A DNA stretch of 27,555 bases from Synergistaceae bacterium. Lineage in GTDB: Bacteria; Synergistota; Synergistia; Synergistales; Aminobacteriaceae. Below, one piece after another: positions 18,288-26,485 of this stretch. The notes beneath the pieces were generated by a model. That model worked only from the letters and a program-made list of their open reading frames with translations, was not told the DNA's origin and ran no database searches. Location: the NCBI GenBank assembly GCA_017455085.1, contig JAFTBT010000157.1, positions 1 through 27,555 of the forward strand, written 5' to 3'. Position numbers and translations under genes: made by a program. Every line of letters begins with the position of its first letter. Positions within the stretch are counted from its first letter, which is position 1.

Positions 18288-20933
18288 ATGCACTTAATCA
18301 CTAGCCATCTCAATACTGATTTCGACTCACTCGCAAGCATGATCGCCATCCAAAAGCTCTACCCCGATGCCGTCATCTGCCCTCCAGGCTCCATGTCACG
18401 AAAAGTCCGCGACTTCATGGCAAAACATGGCCGCCATCTGGAGAACAAAATCCTCAAGCCCAAGAAAATCCCCCTCGATGAAGTCACACTCATGATCGTA
18501 GTCGACACCCGTTCACGTTCCCGCATAGGTCCGTTTGCAGCTCTCGCAGGCCGACAAGACGTAGAAGTCCACGTCTACGACCACCATCCACCGACTCCTG
18601 ACGACATCCCCGCACAAGAATTCGTCTACGAACCCATCGGCGCAGCTACTACCATGATTCTCGAACACCTGCTGACTGTCCGCAAGGAGATCACTCCAGA
18701 AGAAGCTACACTGTTCGCACTGGGAATCTACGACGACACCGGAGCCATGACCTACGAGACTACGACAGAGCGCGATATCGCCGCAATAAGCTACCTGCGT
18801 GAACTCGGTGCAGACCTGTCGGGAATACTCTCACAAGTGGAAAATGACATGTCCGCAGAAGACCGCAAGCTGCTTGACGATTTGGCGGAGAACGCACGAG
18901 AAATCTACATCAATGGCGCAAAAGTATATCTCACTTGGGCGGAGACAGAAGAATACGTTCAAGGCCTCGCTGTCTTTGTGAACAGGCTCAAAGAACACGT
19001 AGACTCACACGTCACGATCGCTGTCGTCAACAACGGAGGCAAAAAAATCAACGTCATAGCCCGCAGCGTTGAAGGAGTCCTGAACGTCAAGGAATTTCTC
19101 GAACCATACGGAGGCAGCGGACACTATCAGGCAGGCAGCGCAAACGTCCCAGCAGACAGAGATATTCACGAGCTTGTTGCGGAGATAGAGTCCAGACTTC
19201 ACGGAGCTATCACCCTCATGATGAAGGTTTCCGACATCATGACCTCCCCAGTTATCGCGGTGAACCCCGGCGCAAAAGTTGACGAGGCCTACAGGACAAT
19301 GCTGAGATTCGGGCTGAAGTCATTACCTGTTGCTGACTCTGAGGGCGAAGTTGTCGGCATCATGACCCGCAAAGACCTCGACAAAGCTCACCTACACGGA
19401 CTTGACCGCGCAAATATCTCTGACTTCATGACGCAGGGAGTGATCAGCCTGAACGCTGAGGCATCGATTGACGAGGCTCACAGAATGATGGCTACATACG
19501 GCTTCGAGAAAATGCCCGTGCTTGACGAAAACGGCCGACTCATCGGGACACTCTCACGCGCTGACCTGCTGAAGGCGTTATACCATTCCGGACAGTTCAC
19601 CGGCGAAGATTCTTCACGCGAACGTGACTCTGCGGGCTTCCTGTGGATCGAGAACGTCTCTCACCTCATGGAGGAGTCATTCAGCCTCAAGACTCTTTCA
19701 CTGCTGCGGCGTGTCGGCTCAAAAGCTCAGGAGCTCGGAATGCGGGCGTATCTTGTCGGAGGGACTGTGCGCGATGTCCTTATGGGTGTCAGCAACACGG
19801 ACATAGACATTTCTGTGGAGGGTGACGCAGAAAAACTCGTAACATCTTGGGACGAACCCGGGTGCAGGGCTACGCTTCACGGCAGGTACAAGACTGGCAC
19901 GATAATTTTTCCGGACGGCGAGAAAGTTGACGTTGCTACAGCTAGGCGCGAATTTTACGAGTATGCTGCTGCGATTCCGACAGTGCAGAACAGCTCACTG
20001 CGTCAGGATCTTGGCCGGAGGGACTTCACCGTTAATGCTATGTCTATTTCTCTGAGCGAGGACAACTGGGGAATGCTCACCGACAATTTCGGCGGCAGGG
20101 CTGACCTCAAGGATAAGTACTTGAAGATTCTGCACAACCTGAGCTTTGTTGAAGACCCTTCACGAGTTTTGCGTGGGATTCGTTTGGAGCAGAGGCTGCA
20201 CATGACGTTCGAGGATAATACGTTCAGACTCCTGAAGAGTGCTGTGAAGGGCGGACTGCTTGAGCTGCTTTCGACAACAAGAATCCGTGCTGAGCTTGAG
20301 CTAGACCTGAAGGAAGAATGCTACCGGAAAATCGTGATGAGAATGCAGGAGCTCGGAGTATGGGAGTCGCTTTTTGCGGGTATGTACGTCAGCAAATCCA
20401 TGAATCAGCGTCTGCACATACTGGATCACTTCCTGAAGCAGACAGGCAAACACGGCGTAGACCTCAAGGGCATGGAGGGCATCGTGAAAATGGCTGTGAT
20501 ACTCATGGACTCGAAACCTGAAGTGAGATTCTCCGCTATGGACAGGATGAACCTCAACCCCAACGAGCGCGAACAACTCACCAAATGCTTCACACAGTGG
20601 CCGAACGTCGAAAAATTCTGCTCCGGAAAAAAGGATATCCCAAATTCTGAGGCGTATATGTTCTTCAAGGACTATTCACCTGTGCAGCTAATATACTGGC
20701 TGACGTGCTTGAAGACCCCGCAGGCAAGACGACTCATAGTCGAACACATGGAGCTATGGATTGACTACAAGGGTGAGCTGACCGGAAAAGACCTTCAGGC
20801 TATGGGCTTGAGGGGTAAGGAGATCGGCGAGGCACTGATTGCGATAAAGCTGGCTGTGATTGACGGGGAGATACATACGCGCGAAGATGAGGAGGAATTT
20901 TTGCGGAGTAATTTTCTTGCTTCGGACAAGTGA
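18288..20933 (+). CDS. DHH-CBS-poly(A) polymerase-type tRNA nucleotidyltransferase
   Basis: Multidomain protein of about 880 residues. Order: DHH phosphoesterase (HLNTDFDSLAS near the start; VYDHHPP about 97-103), DHHA1 (PYGGSGHYQAGSA about 274-286), two CBS domains (about 312-440, each opening DIMTSPVIAV or FMTQGVISL), and a poly(A) polymerase/CCA-type head (YLVGGTVRDVLMG, then TDIDISVEG with the catalytic carboxylates; RRDFTVNAMSIS), followed by a C-terminal RNA-binding region. Such fusions in Aquifex and relatives act as A-adding enzymes on tRNA 3' ends, often beside a separate CC-adding enzyme; which bases this one adds cannot be read here. I start at ATG 18288, where family similarity begins; ATG 18249 would add 13 residues and has GGAGG 13 nt upstream. 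Confidence 0.88.
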   Translation: MHLITSHLNTDFDSLASMIAIQKLYPDAVICPPGSMSRKVRDFMAKHGRHLENKILKPKKIPLDEVTLMIVVDTRSRSRIGPFAALAGRQDVEVHVYDHHPPTPDDIPAQEFVYEPIGAATTMILEHLLTVRKEITPEEATLFALGIYDDTGAMTYETTTERDIAAISYLRELGADLSGILSQVENDMSAEDRKLLDDLAENAREIYINGAKVYLTWAETEEYVQGLAVFVNRLKEHVDSHVTIAVVNNGGKKINVIARSVEGVLNVKEFLEPYGGSGHYQAGSANVPADRDIHELVAEIESRLHGAITLMMKVSDIMTSPVIAVNPGAKVDEAYRTMLRFGLKSLPVADSEGEVVGIMTRKDLDKAHLHGLDRANISDFMTQGVISLNAEASIDEAHRMMATYGFEKMPVLDENGRLIGTLSRADLLKALYHSGQFTGEDSSRERDSAGFLWIENVSHLMEESFSLKTLSLLRRVGSKAQELGMRAYLVGGTVRDVLMGVSNTDIDISVEGDAEKLVTSWDEPGCRATLHGRYKTGTIIFPDGEKVDVATARREFYEYAAAIPTVQNSSLRQDLGRRDFTVNAMSISLSEDNWGMLTDNFGGRADLKDKYLKILHNLSFVEDPSRVLRGIRLEQRLHMTFEDNTFRLLKSAVKGGLLELLSTTRIRAELELDLKEECYRKIVMRMQELGVWESLFAGMYVSKSMNQRLHILDHFLKQTGKHGVDLKGMEGIVKMAVILMDSKPEVRFSAMDRMNLNPNEREQLTKCFTQWPNVEKFCSGKKDIPNSEAYMFFKDYSPVQLIYWLTCLKTPQARRLIVEHMELWIDYKGELTGKDLQAMGLRGKEIGEALIAIKLAVIDGEIHTREDEEEFLRSNFLASDK

Positions 20934-20992
20934 GGAGTGTAAATGCTGGTCTGCTTTTGAGATTCACACGCGCACTTCATGAATTTTTGAGT

Positions 20993-21023
20993 AAGTCTGT
21001 CGTTAGTGAGGGCAGACTTTTTT
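20993..21023 (+). terminator. Rho-independent terminator after the nucleotidyltransferase gene
   Basis: Stem AAGTCTG/CAGACTT (7 bp), 13-nt loop, then a T6 run, about 60 nt after the stop codon. Confidence 0.75.
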
Positions 21024-21065
21024 GTGCTAGTATATGCGCAATTTCTCACACAAGGAGTTTTAACT

Positions 21066-22112
21066 TTGCTAATCAGTATCATAGCTTTCGTAATAGTTAT
21101 AGCCGTCTGCGTCATAGTCCACGAATACGGCCACTACATCACTGCAAAAATTCTCGGCGTTCAGGTTCACGAGTTCGCTTTCGGAATGGGGCCCGCAATC
21201 CTCCAGCACAGGGCCAAGAATAATATGCTCTGGTCATGGCGGCTCTTTCCTGTGGGCGGCTTCTGCAGACTCGCAGGCATGAATGAGGAGGACGAAGGCG
21301 AATCCGTCATACCCGGGCGCGGCTTCAACGAACAGCCCTCGTGGAAAAGATTCCTGATTCTCCTCAACGGCTCAGCGTTCAACATCATGCTTGCTGTCGT
21401 CCTGATGGCGTTATTCCTGTGGGGACATGGCATCCTCGACATGGAACACACACGTATCGGCGAAATCATGCCCGGCTTTCCGGCAGAACATGCGGGTCTC
21501 AGAGTCGGCGATGAGATACTCACCGTCAACGGCATCAACACGGCCAAGTGGCGCGAAATGTCCGAACTCATCCGCACAGAAAGCACAAAGAAGCCAGAAT
21601 TGACCCTCACCGTCAAACGCAATGACGAGACTGTGACTCTCACCGTCAACGTCCCCAACAATGCAGAATACGGCCGCCCAATGCTCGGAGTCTCCCCCGC
21701 AAACACACGTTACGGGTTCGCGCAGGCATGTCGGAGTTCGCTCGGCTACACCTACAGAATGAGTGTGATGATGCTTCAGGGACTGGCTGAGTTCGTGATG
21801 GGCAGGCAGGAAGCGGAAGTTACCGGCCCTGTAGGAATTGCGTCAATGTCTGGGCGGGCGATGGCGTCGGGATTCTGGGACTTCATCACGTTCATTGCGA
21901 TAATTGCCCTGAACTTGGGGATACTGAATCTTTTCCCGATACCTGCTCTTGACGGCGGAAGGATATTATTTGTGTTGCTGGAGATGCTTTTACGCAGGAG
22001 GCTTCCCGAAAAAGTGGAGAACTGGATTCACACGGCGGGGTTTGTGGTGTTAATCTCGTTGATGATTCTGATCACCTGCAAAGATGTGTACACGTTATTC
22101 TTCACGCATTAG
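21066..22112 (+). CDS. rseP: Site-2 zinc metalloprotease RseP family
   Basis: M50 intramembrane protease that cleaves anti-sigma factors and leftover signal peptides. Active site HEYGH (residues 19-23) in the first transmembrane helix, a single PDZ domain (about 128-200, GEIMPGFPAEHAGLRVGDEIL) and the second metal motif NLFPIPALDGG near residue 300, then a last helix. I start at TTG 21066: AAGGAG lies exactly 8 nt upstream and the protein begins LISIIAFVIVIAVCVIVHE, as relatives do; a GTG at 21006 would fall inside the terminator hairpin of the previous gene and has no SD. rseP followed by ispG is a widely seen order. Confidence 0.92.
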   Translation: MLISIIAFVIVIAVCVIVHEYGHYITAKILGVQVHEFAFGMGPAILQHRAKNNMLWSWRLFPVGGFCRLAGMNEEDEGESVIPGRGFNEQPSWKRFLILLNGSAFNIMLAVVLMALFLWGHGILDMEHTRIGEIMPGFPAEHAGLRVGDEILTVNGINTAKWREMSELIRTESTKKPELTLTVKRNDETVTLTVNVPNNAEYGRPMLGVSPANTRYGFAQACRSSLGYTYRMSVMMLQGLAEFVMGRQEAEVTGPVGIASMSGRAMASGFWDFITFIAIIALNLGILNLFPIPALDGGRILFVLLEMLLRRRLPEKVENWIHTAGFVVLISLMILITCKDVYTLFFTH

Positions 22113-22126
22113 CAGGAGGCCACAAC

Positions 22127-22204
22127 ATGAACACCATCAACACACATGATGCCTCACACGTCAACACCCGAGATGTTTCACACGTTAGGAGGTATGTAGC
22201 ATGA
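22127..22204 (+). CDS. Tiny ORF (25 codons) translationally coupled to ispG
   Basis: ATG at 22127 has AGGAGG 8 nt upstream and the frame ends in a TGA that overlaps the ispG ATG (ATGA). The peptide is MNTINTHDASHVNTRDVSHV then RRYVA, with the repeat D-A/V-S-H-V. Codons 21-22 (AGG AGG) are the ispG SD itself. It could be a leader peptide that controls ispG translation or a chance frame. I recognise no family. Confidence 0.45.
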   Translation: MNTINTHDASHVNTRDVSHVRRYVA

Positions 22205-23241
22205 ACAGCAAACATCAGGTAAATATCAACGGTCTCACCATCGGCGGAGATTCTCCCGTCAGAGTCGAAAGTATGCTGAAGATCTCTCTGGACAAACACG
22301 AAGACTGCATAGCCCAATGCGAAAGACTCATAGCTTCAGGCTGCGAAATGGCTCGTGCTGCACTTCCCGACAAGAAATTTGCTGAAGATTTGCGGCATCT
22401 GGTCAACTCCACAAAACTAATCATCATGGCAGACATACATTTTGACCCTGCGCTTGCGATTCTTGCTATGGAGGTAGGGTGCAGAGCTATACGCATAAAT
22501 CCCGGCAATATGCCCCTCGAAAAGTTGAGTGATGTGATTTCCTGCGCAAAGAGTCTCGGCGTAGTGATTCGTATCGGTGCAAACGGTGGCAGCCTCTCAC
22601 AAGCACAGCTAGCTTCCGCCAACGGAGACAGGTCACGCGCTCTCTACTTGGCCGTGTGTGAGCAGGCAGAATTATTACTCCGCAACGACTTCACGAATCT
22701 GATTCTGTCCGCAAAATCCTCAAGCGTTCCCGAGTGCATTCGGGCTAATGAGCTTATCGCGGAAAAGTACCCCGATTTTCCCATGCACATAGGCTTGACC
22801 GAAGCAGGTCCCGGCGACGGCGGAGTCGTCAAAGGCAGCGCGTGTATTTCGGGATTGCTGATGAAGGGTATCGGCGACACACTGAGAGTCTCACTGACGG
22901 ATGAACCCGAACGTGAAGTGCGTGTAGGCTACGAGATTCTGAAGGCGTTGGAGCTGCGAACTAGGGGAGTGAATCTGATTTCGTGTCCGACTTGTGGAAG
23001 GAGACGCGCTGACGTTATGAGGCTGGTGAAAATCGTTGAGCCTATGCTGGCGAATCTTCCTGATGGTACGAGCGTTGCGGTTATGGGCTGCGAGGTCAAC
23101 GGCCCTAAAGAGGCACGACATGCGCAATTCGGAATCGCAGGGACTCCGGGAGGGGCTGTACTGTTCCGTGAGGGCAAACCTTGCGGAGAATATCCATTTA
23201 GTGAGCTTGAGGGAGTACTGCCTAAGTTCCTGAAGGTCTAG
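22201..23241 (+). CDS. ispG: 4-hydroxy-3-methylbut-2-enyl-diphosphate synthase (GcpE)
   Basis: Penultimate MEP-pathway enzyme, using a [4Fe-4S] cluster to convert methylerythritol cyclodiphosphate to HMBPP. At 346 residues it is the short bacterial form. Cluster ligands C262 and C265 (ISCPTCGR), C297 (VMGCEVNGP) and E304 are present. The TIM-barrel part shows DIHFD (78-82), AIRINPGN (96-103) and HIGLTEAGPG (196-205). The usual VQSMTNT near the N-terminus reads VESMLKI, a small deviation. Its ATG overlaps the tiny upstream ORF; AGGAGG is 6 nt ahead. Last gene of the rseP unit, convergent with mcrC. Confidence 0.95.
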   Translation: MNSKHQVNINGLTIGGDSPVRVESMLKISLDKHEDCIAQCERLIASGCEMARAALPDKKFAEDLRHLVNSTKLIIMADIHFDPALAILAMEVGCRAIRINPGNMPLEKLSDVISCAKSLGVVIRIGANGGSLSQAQLASANGDRSRALYLAVCEQAELLLRNDFTNLILSAKSSSVPECIRANELIAEKYPDFPMHIGLTEAGPGDGGVVKGSACISGLLMKGIGDTLRVSLTDEPEREVRVGYEILKALELRTRGVNLISCPTCGRRRADVMRLVKIVEPMLANLPDGTSVAVMGCEVNGPKEARHAQFGIAGTPGGAVLFREGKPCGEYPFSELEGVLPKFLKV

Positions 23242-23244
23242 CGC

Positions 23245-23277
23245 AAAAAAATACGGCCTCTCGAAAAATGGGAGGTC
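23245..23277 (-). terminator. Terminator for the mcrBC operon
   Basis: On the minus strand an 8-bp stem (GACCTCCC with GAGAGGCC, including wobble pairs) is followed by GTATTTTTTT, a T7 run. On the plus strand the same hairpin sits just after ispG but lacks a good T tail. Confidence 0.65.
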
Positions 23278-23280
23278 ATC

Positions 23281-23347
23281 TCTTCACACTTCACACTGCA
23301 CTTCACGCTTCACACTGCACACTGCACTTCACTCTTCACGCTTCAGC
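23281..23347. repeat. Low-complexity GTGAAG/GTGCAGT repeat at the 3' end of mcrC
   Basis: About 67 bp built of CTTCAC, ACTGCA and related 6-7 bp words with an approximate 19-bp period. It covers the last codons and the stop of mcrC and the start of the intergenic region, so length changes could alter the McrC C-terminus. Confidence 0.65.
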
Positions 23348-24381
23348 AAAAAACGTTCAACTATGCCGTCAAGTTCTCCACTTATCGCCGCAAAATCTGC
23401 GCCCAAGTCCAGAGTCTTCACTGCTATCATGTTCCCGCTCATGGAGTACTCTATATCCGGGCTTATGTCTTCATCAGTCTTTGCGTATAAGAGCATACCC
23501 GAAACTTCATGCGCATATCCTGCTCCGGAAAGTTCAGCAGCCTTATTCTTTACGTATGTGAATATCTGATACATGTTCCCCGAATGAATACTGCTCACTC
23601 CAAAATGTTCCTGCATTATGTGAGAGTAATACTTGGCATCAATAATCAGAGTCTTTCCCCCAAAAGTCAGCGTTATATCTGTCTTCATGACTGGCAGCAT
23701 ATACCTTTCGCCGCCGTCTAACTGCCACGCTATGTGTGAGGCTCCTGCGTTCACCTGCGGAAATTCCCGCCTGTAGTATTCCAGAATAAACCTCTCGTAT
23801 AATTTATGCATACTCTGGTCATCGAGAAAGTCCATCATTCTGGTATTGCCGCCCGCATGATTCTGAATCAGCCCTTCAGCCATAAGACGGCATATAAATA
23901 TCAGCATCCTGTACGTCTGGTTGTTTTTACTGAAGCGCATATTATTCCAGTCCACACAGCGCAGATCTATCGTGTCCACTTCACCGAAGAATACTAGAAG
24001 TTTACGCAGTTCACTTTTACGCTCTCCGGAAATGTCCGACTTCAGAAGCTCCATCACTGAGGACTTGATTATCCTGTTCATGTACGAGTCCACAGAAAAA
24101 TCATCGTACGTACACAGCATCTGACTGCGAAGAAATGCCAGAGTCTTGATCGAGCCGGATACGTCTATTTTTCCTCGCAATGAAGATACTGAATCCGTAT
24201 GTTCGATATATTCCCGGCCAAGTCCGTGCTTGAGCTGAGTGCTTATCCCCCGCGCAAGAACCGCCGCAAAAAGCTCCGCAGTGTTGGCGAAATCTTCACT
24301 CCCTAACCTCCTGTATCCGGACTCATTCAGGACTCGAAAAGCATACGCCAGCATGTAGTATATATTCTGAATCCTGATCAC
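23329..24381 (-). CDS. mcrC: McrC-type restriction component (LlaJI/McrBC nuclease subunit)
   Basis: Nuclease partner of the AAA+ protein encoded just upstream; McrBC systems cut DNA with modified cytosines. It opens with IRIQNIYYMLAYAF, typical of the family. The PD-(D/E)XK core is TDITLTFGGKTLIIDAKYY (Asp, then D-A-K), preceded by LYERFILEYYRREFP. I start at GTG 24381: it overlaps the mcrB TGA (GTGA), has AGGGA 9 nt upstream and gives the family N-terminus; ATG 24411 would add 10 residues within mcrB and lacks an SD. The 3' end lies in a low-complexity repeat. Reading frame intact. Confidence 0.88.
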   Translation of the reverse strand: MIRIQNIYYMLAYAFRVLNESGYRRLGSEDFANTAELFAAVLARGISTQLKHGLGREYIEHTDSVSSLRGKIDVSGSIKTLAFLRSQMLCTYDDFSVDSYMNRIIKSSVMELLKSDISGERKSELRKLLVFFGEVDTIDLRCVDWNNMRFSKNNQTYRMLIFICRLMAEGLIQNHAGGNTRMMDFLDDQSMHKLYERFILEYYRREFPQVNAGASHIAWQLDGGERYMLPVMKTDITLTFGGKTLIIDAKYYSHIMQEHFGVSSIHSGNMYQIFTYVKNKAAELSGAGYAHEVSGMLLYAKTDEDISPDIEYSMSGNMIAVKTLDLGADFAAISGELDGIVERFLLKREE

Positions 24382-25772
24382 TTTATCGCGTCCCTGAGTC
24401 TGCTGCTCCATTCACGGACATTCTGCGGCTCGTCAAACCAGTATTCTTTCAGCAATGGGATTAGTTCGTACTCAACTATGCCGGATAATTTTGTGCTGTC
24501 CAGTTCGTCAGCAGTTAAGTTGCAAAAATAGCTGTGCCCTATGCAGAACCCTTCACCGAGTGAGTCGTCTGCGGCTATGTTTTCGTTCAGGCTCTCCACA
24601 CACCGAATCAGTGCCTCGAATCTCGGACTGTCCAGCGATTCCGTGTATGCCCTGAAGCCCTCAGAAGCAAAACCTGCTCTCAGCTCAAAGAATGCGAATC
24701 TCCGTCTGAGTGCGTAGTCCAGCATTGCGAGACTCCTGTCTGCTGTGTTCATCAGGCCGATGATGTATAGATTCTCAGGAACGTAGAAGAGTTCATCAGA
24801 GTACAGTAATTGCAGTTTGCTGCGGCTGCCACGCTTGTCGTTCTCTATCAGCATGAACAGCTCACCGAAAATTTTGCTGAGGTTTCCGCGATTGATTTCG
24901 TCTATCACGAAGAAGTAATCATTATCGGGATCGTCTTCAGCGCGTTTGCAGAAGTTGTAGAACACTCCGGGCTTCAGCTCAAAGCCAGATTCAGAAGGCC
25001 TAAAGCCCATAATAAAATCTTCGTATGAATAACTTTGATGGAACTGAATCATCATGACTCGCTGAATGTCTTTCACGCCCATCATGGAATACGCCAGACG
25101 TTTCGCCAAAAAAGTTTTTCCCACGCCTGGAGCACCCTGAAGGATGATGTTCATTTTTGTGCGCAGAAGTCCGGTTAATGTCCTGTAGTCTTTCTCACTG
25201 ATGAATACTTCCCTCAAGAGATCCTGCATAGTATACGGCGGATATTCCACTGCTGGAGTGTCGTCTTCGGTGTATTCGTCCTCAAACAGGGCTGATAGTC
25301 TATTCACTGTGTCTGTTTTGTCAGTAATATCTGTGAGTACCTTTATATTTAACTTTTTGTCAATATGCCAGCTGTTATTATGAGTCCATCGCACTCTGCG
25401 TATATGTGGATAACCGGCTTCATCTTCAGTGTCGAACATGTAGCCAGACTCAACGATTCCCCTTCCGACGATCTCAGAACGTCCTTTTCTTGCGAAGACC
25501 ACATCACCGGGCTTCATGTCATGCGCGAACTGCCACAGTGCAAGAGAATCATTCGTACGTGACGACATGCCCCCGTAAACTTCACGGAGCTTCAGCCTTA
25601 TTGCTTCCCTGCCCTGATATGCATTCAGGTCGCCCAGCTCACTCCATCCGAGTCCCATAACTCTGCGTGAAAAGAAATCTTCCCACATACATGCTTGTCC
25701 TCCCGGAGCATAGACCCAGTAACTCACTCTCTCAACGTCTGCGTCACCAAGTGCGTTAATGTTTGGGTTCAT
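24378..25772 (-). CDS. mcrB: McrB-type AAA+ GTPase with N-terminal EVE/PUA-like domain
   Basis: Motor of the McrBC restriction system. The N-terminal ~160 residues look like an EVE/PUA-like reader domain (LALWQFAHDMKPGDVVFARKG, then GRGIVESG), which in related systems senses modified bases; this is inferred from pattern only. The AAA+ module has Walker A GAPGVGKT (213-220), Walker B FFVIDEINRGN (287-297), the McrB signature MNTADRS (341-347) and arginines in LRRRFAF (356-362). The ATG overlaps the stop of the acetyltransferase gene (ATGA), with GGAGG 10 nt upstream inside that gene. Substrate specificity is unknown. Confidence 0.9.
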   Translation of the reverse strand: MNPNINALGDADVERVSYWVYAPGGQACMWEDFFSRRVMGLGWSELGDLNAYQGREAIRLKLREVYGGMSSRTNDSLALWQFAHDMKPGDVVFARKGRSEIVGRGIVESGYMFDTEDEAGYPHIRRVRWTHNNSWHIDKKLNIKVLTDITDKTDTVNRLSALFEDEYTEDDTPAVEYPPYTMQDLLREVFISEKDYRTLTGLLRTKMNIILQGAPGVGKTFLAKRLAYSMMGVKDIQRVMMIQFHQSYSYEDFIMGFRPSESGFELKPGVFYNFCKRAEDDPDNDYFFVIDEINRGNLSKIFGELFMLIENDKRGSRSKLQLLYSDELFYVPENLYIIGLMNTADRSLAMLDYALRRRFAFFELRAGFASEGFRAYTESLDSPRFEALIRCVESLNENIAADDSLGEGFCIGHSYFCNLTADELDSTKLSGIVEYELIPLLKEYWFDEPQNVREWSSRLRDAIK

Positions 25773-26383
25773 GCCTGCAACGCCTCCGGAGTCTGGTTGT
25801 TGTCGATTTCACGGATCACCCTGCACGGATTCCCTGCCGCAAACACATTCGCAGGTATATCACGCGTTATTACACTTCCCGCTCCGATGACACTGCCAAA
25901 GCCTATGGTTACCCCTCCGGTTACTGTTACGCTCGACGCGAGCCAGCAGTTAGACTCTATCGTGATGGGCTTTCCGGATTCCTGAGCAAACACGCTCCCG
26001 TCCGGAAGTATCTTTGTGTTTCTGTCCTGCCACCTCAGCGGATGGAGCGCAGTCAAAAGTGATACACCTGTTCCCAGCATGACGTTATCCCCAATGTTCA
26101 CCGGGCATATATCCAGAATCGTGCAGTTGAAGTTAGCGTAGAAGTTTCTTCCTATATGTATATTCATGCCGTAGTCGAAATATATCGGCCCCTGAAAATA
26201 TATTTCTTCCTCGTCAAAGTCAGGCAGCAGTTCCCGAAGTATGGTGCAGCGTCCGTATTCGTCAGTGTCGTACAGGCGGTTGAAGTCCTGACACAGGCGG
26301 TGAGCTTTTGCGCGTAACATACATAGTTCATCATCAGTGGGGTTGTATGGCAGGCCAAGAGTCATTTTTTCGCGTTCAGTCAT
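25769..26383 (-). CDS. maa: Maltose/galactoside O-acetyltransferase family (left-handed beta helix)
   Basis: Hexapeptide-repeat acetyltransferase of 204 residues that moves acetyl from acetyl-CoA to a sugar hydroxyl. The N-terminal Maa domain (about 1-60, MTEREKMTLGLPYNP) is followed by hexapeptide turns, the catalytic His in TALHPLRWQDRN and the closing GSVIGAGSVITRDIP ... GNPCRVIREI. AGGAGG lies 12 nt before the ATG. It is first in an operon and coupled by 4 bp to mcrB, an odd partner for a restriction system; co-transcription may be accidental. The true acceptor is unknown. Confidence 0.88.
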   Translation of the reverse strand: MTEREKMTLGLPYNPTDDELCMLRAKAHRLCQDFNRLYDTDEYGRCTILRELLPDFDEEEIYFQGPIYFDYGMNIHIGRNFYANFNCTILDICPVNIGDNVMLGTGVSLLTALHPLRWQDRNTKILPDGSVFAQESGKPITIESNCWLASSVTVTGGVTIGFGSVIGAGSVITRDIPANVFAAGNPCRVIREIDNNQTPEALQA

Positions 26384-26413
26384 TGTGTGAATGCACCTCC
26401 TAAGTTTCGCATT

Positions 26414-26422
26414 ATTATAGCA
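26414..26422 (-). promoter_or_regulatory. Extended -10 promoter for maa-mcrBC
   Basis: Minus strand TGCTATAAT about 31 nt before the maa ATG: perfect extended -10, no clear -35. It lies next to a single copy of the TTTTTTCTGGAATACGTGG repeat (26425-26443). Confidence 0.55.
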
Positions 26423-26441
26423 GTGTTTTTTCTGGAATACG

Positions 26442-26450
26442 TGGTATAAT
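26442..26450 (+). promoter_or_regulatory. Extended -10 promoter for the secreted FG-GAP protein
   Basis: TGGTATAAT 35 nt before the ATG at 26486, a perfect extended -10. It overlaps the end of the dispersed repeat copy, so the repeat contributes to both divergent promoters. Confidence 0.55.
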
Positions 26451-26485
26451 TCATTGTTACCTCAAACATAAAGGAGGAATTTATT

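Noticed and set aside
21006..21065. GTG 21006 as the start of rseP
   Set aside because: It lies inside the terminator stem-loop of the previous gene and has no SD; TTG 21066 has AAGGAG at 8 nt and gives the usual N-terminus.
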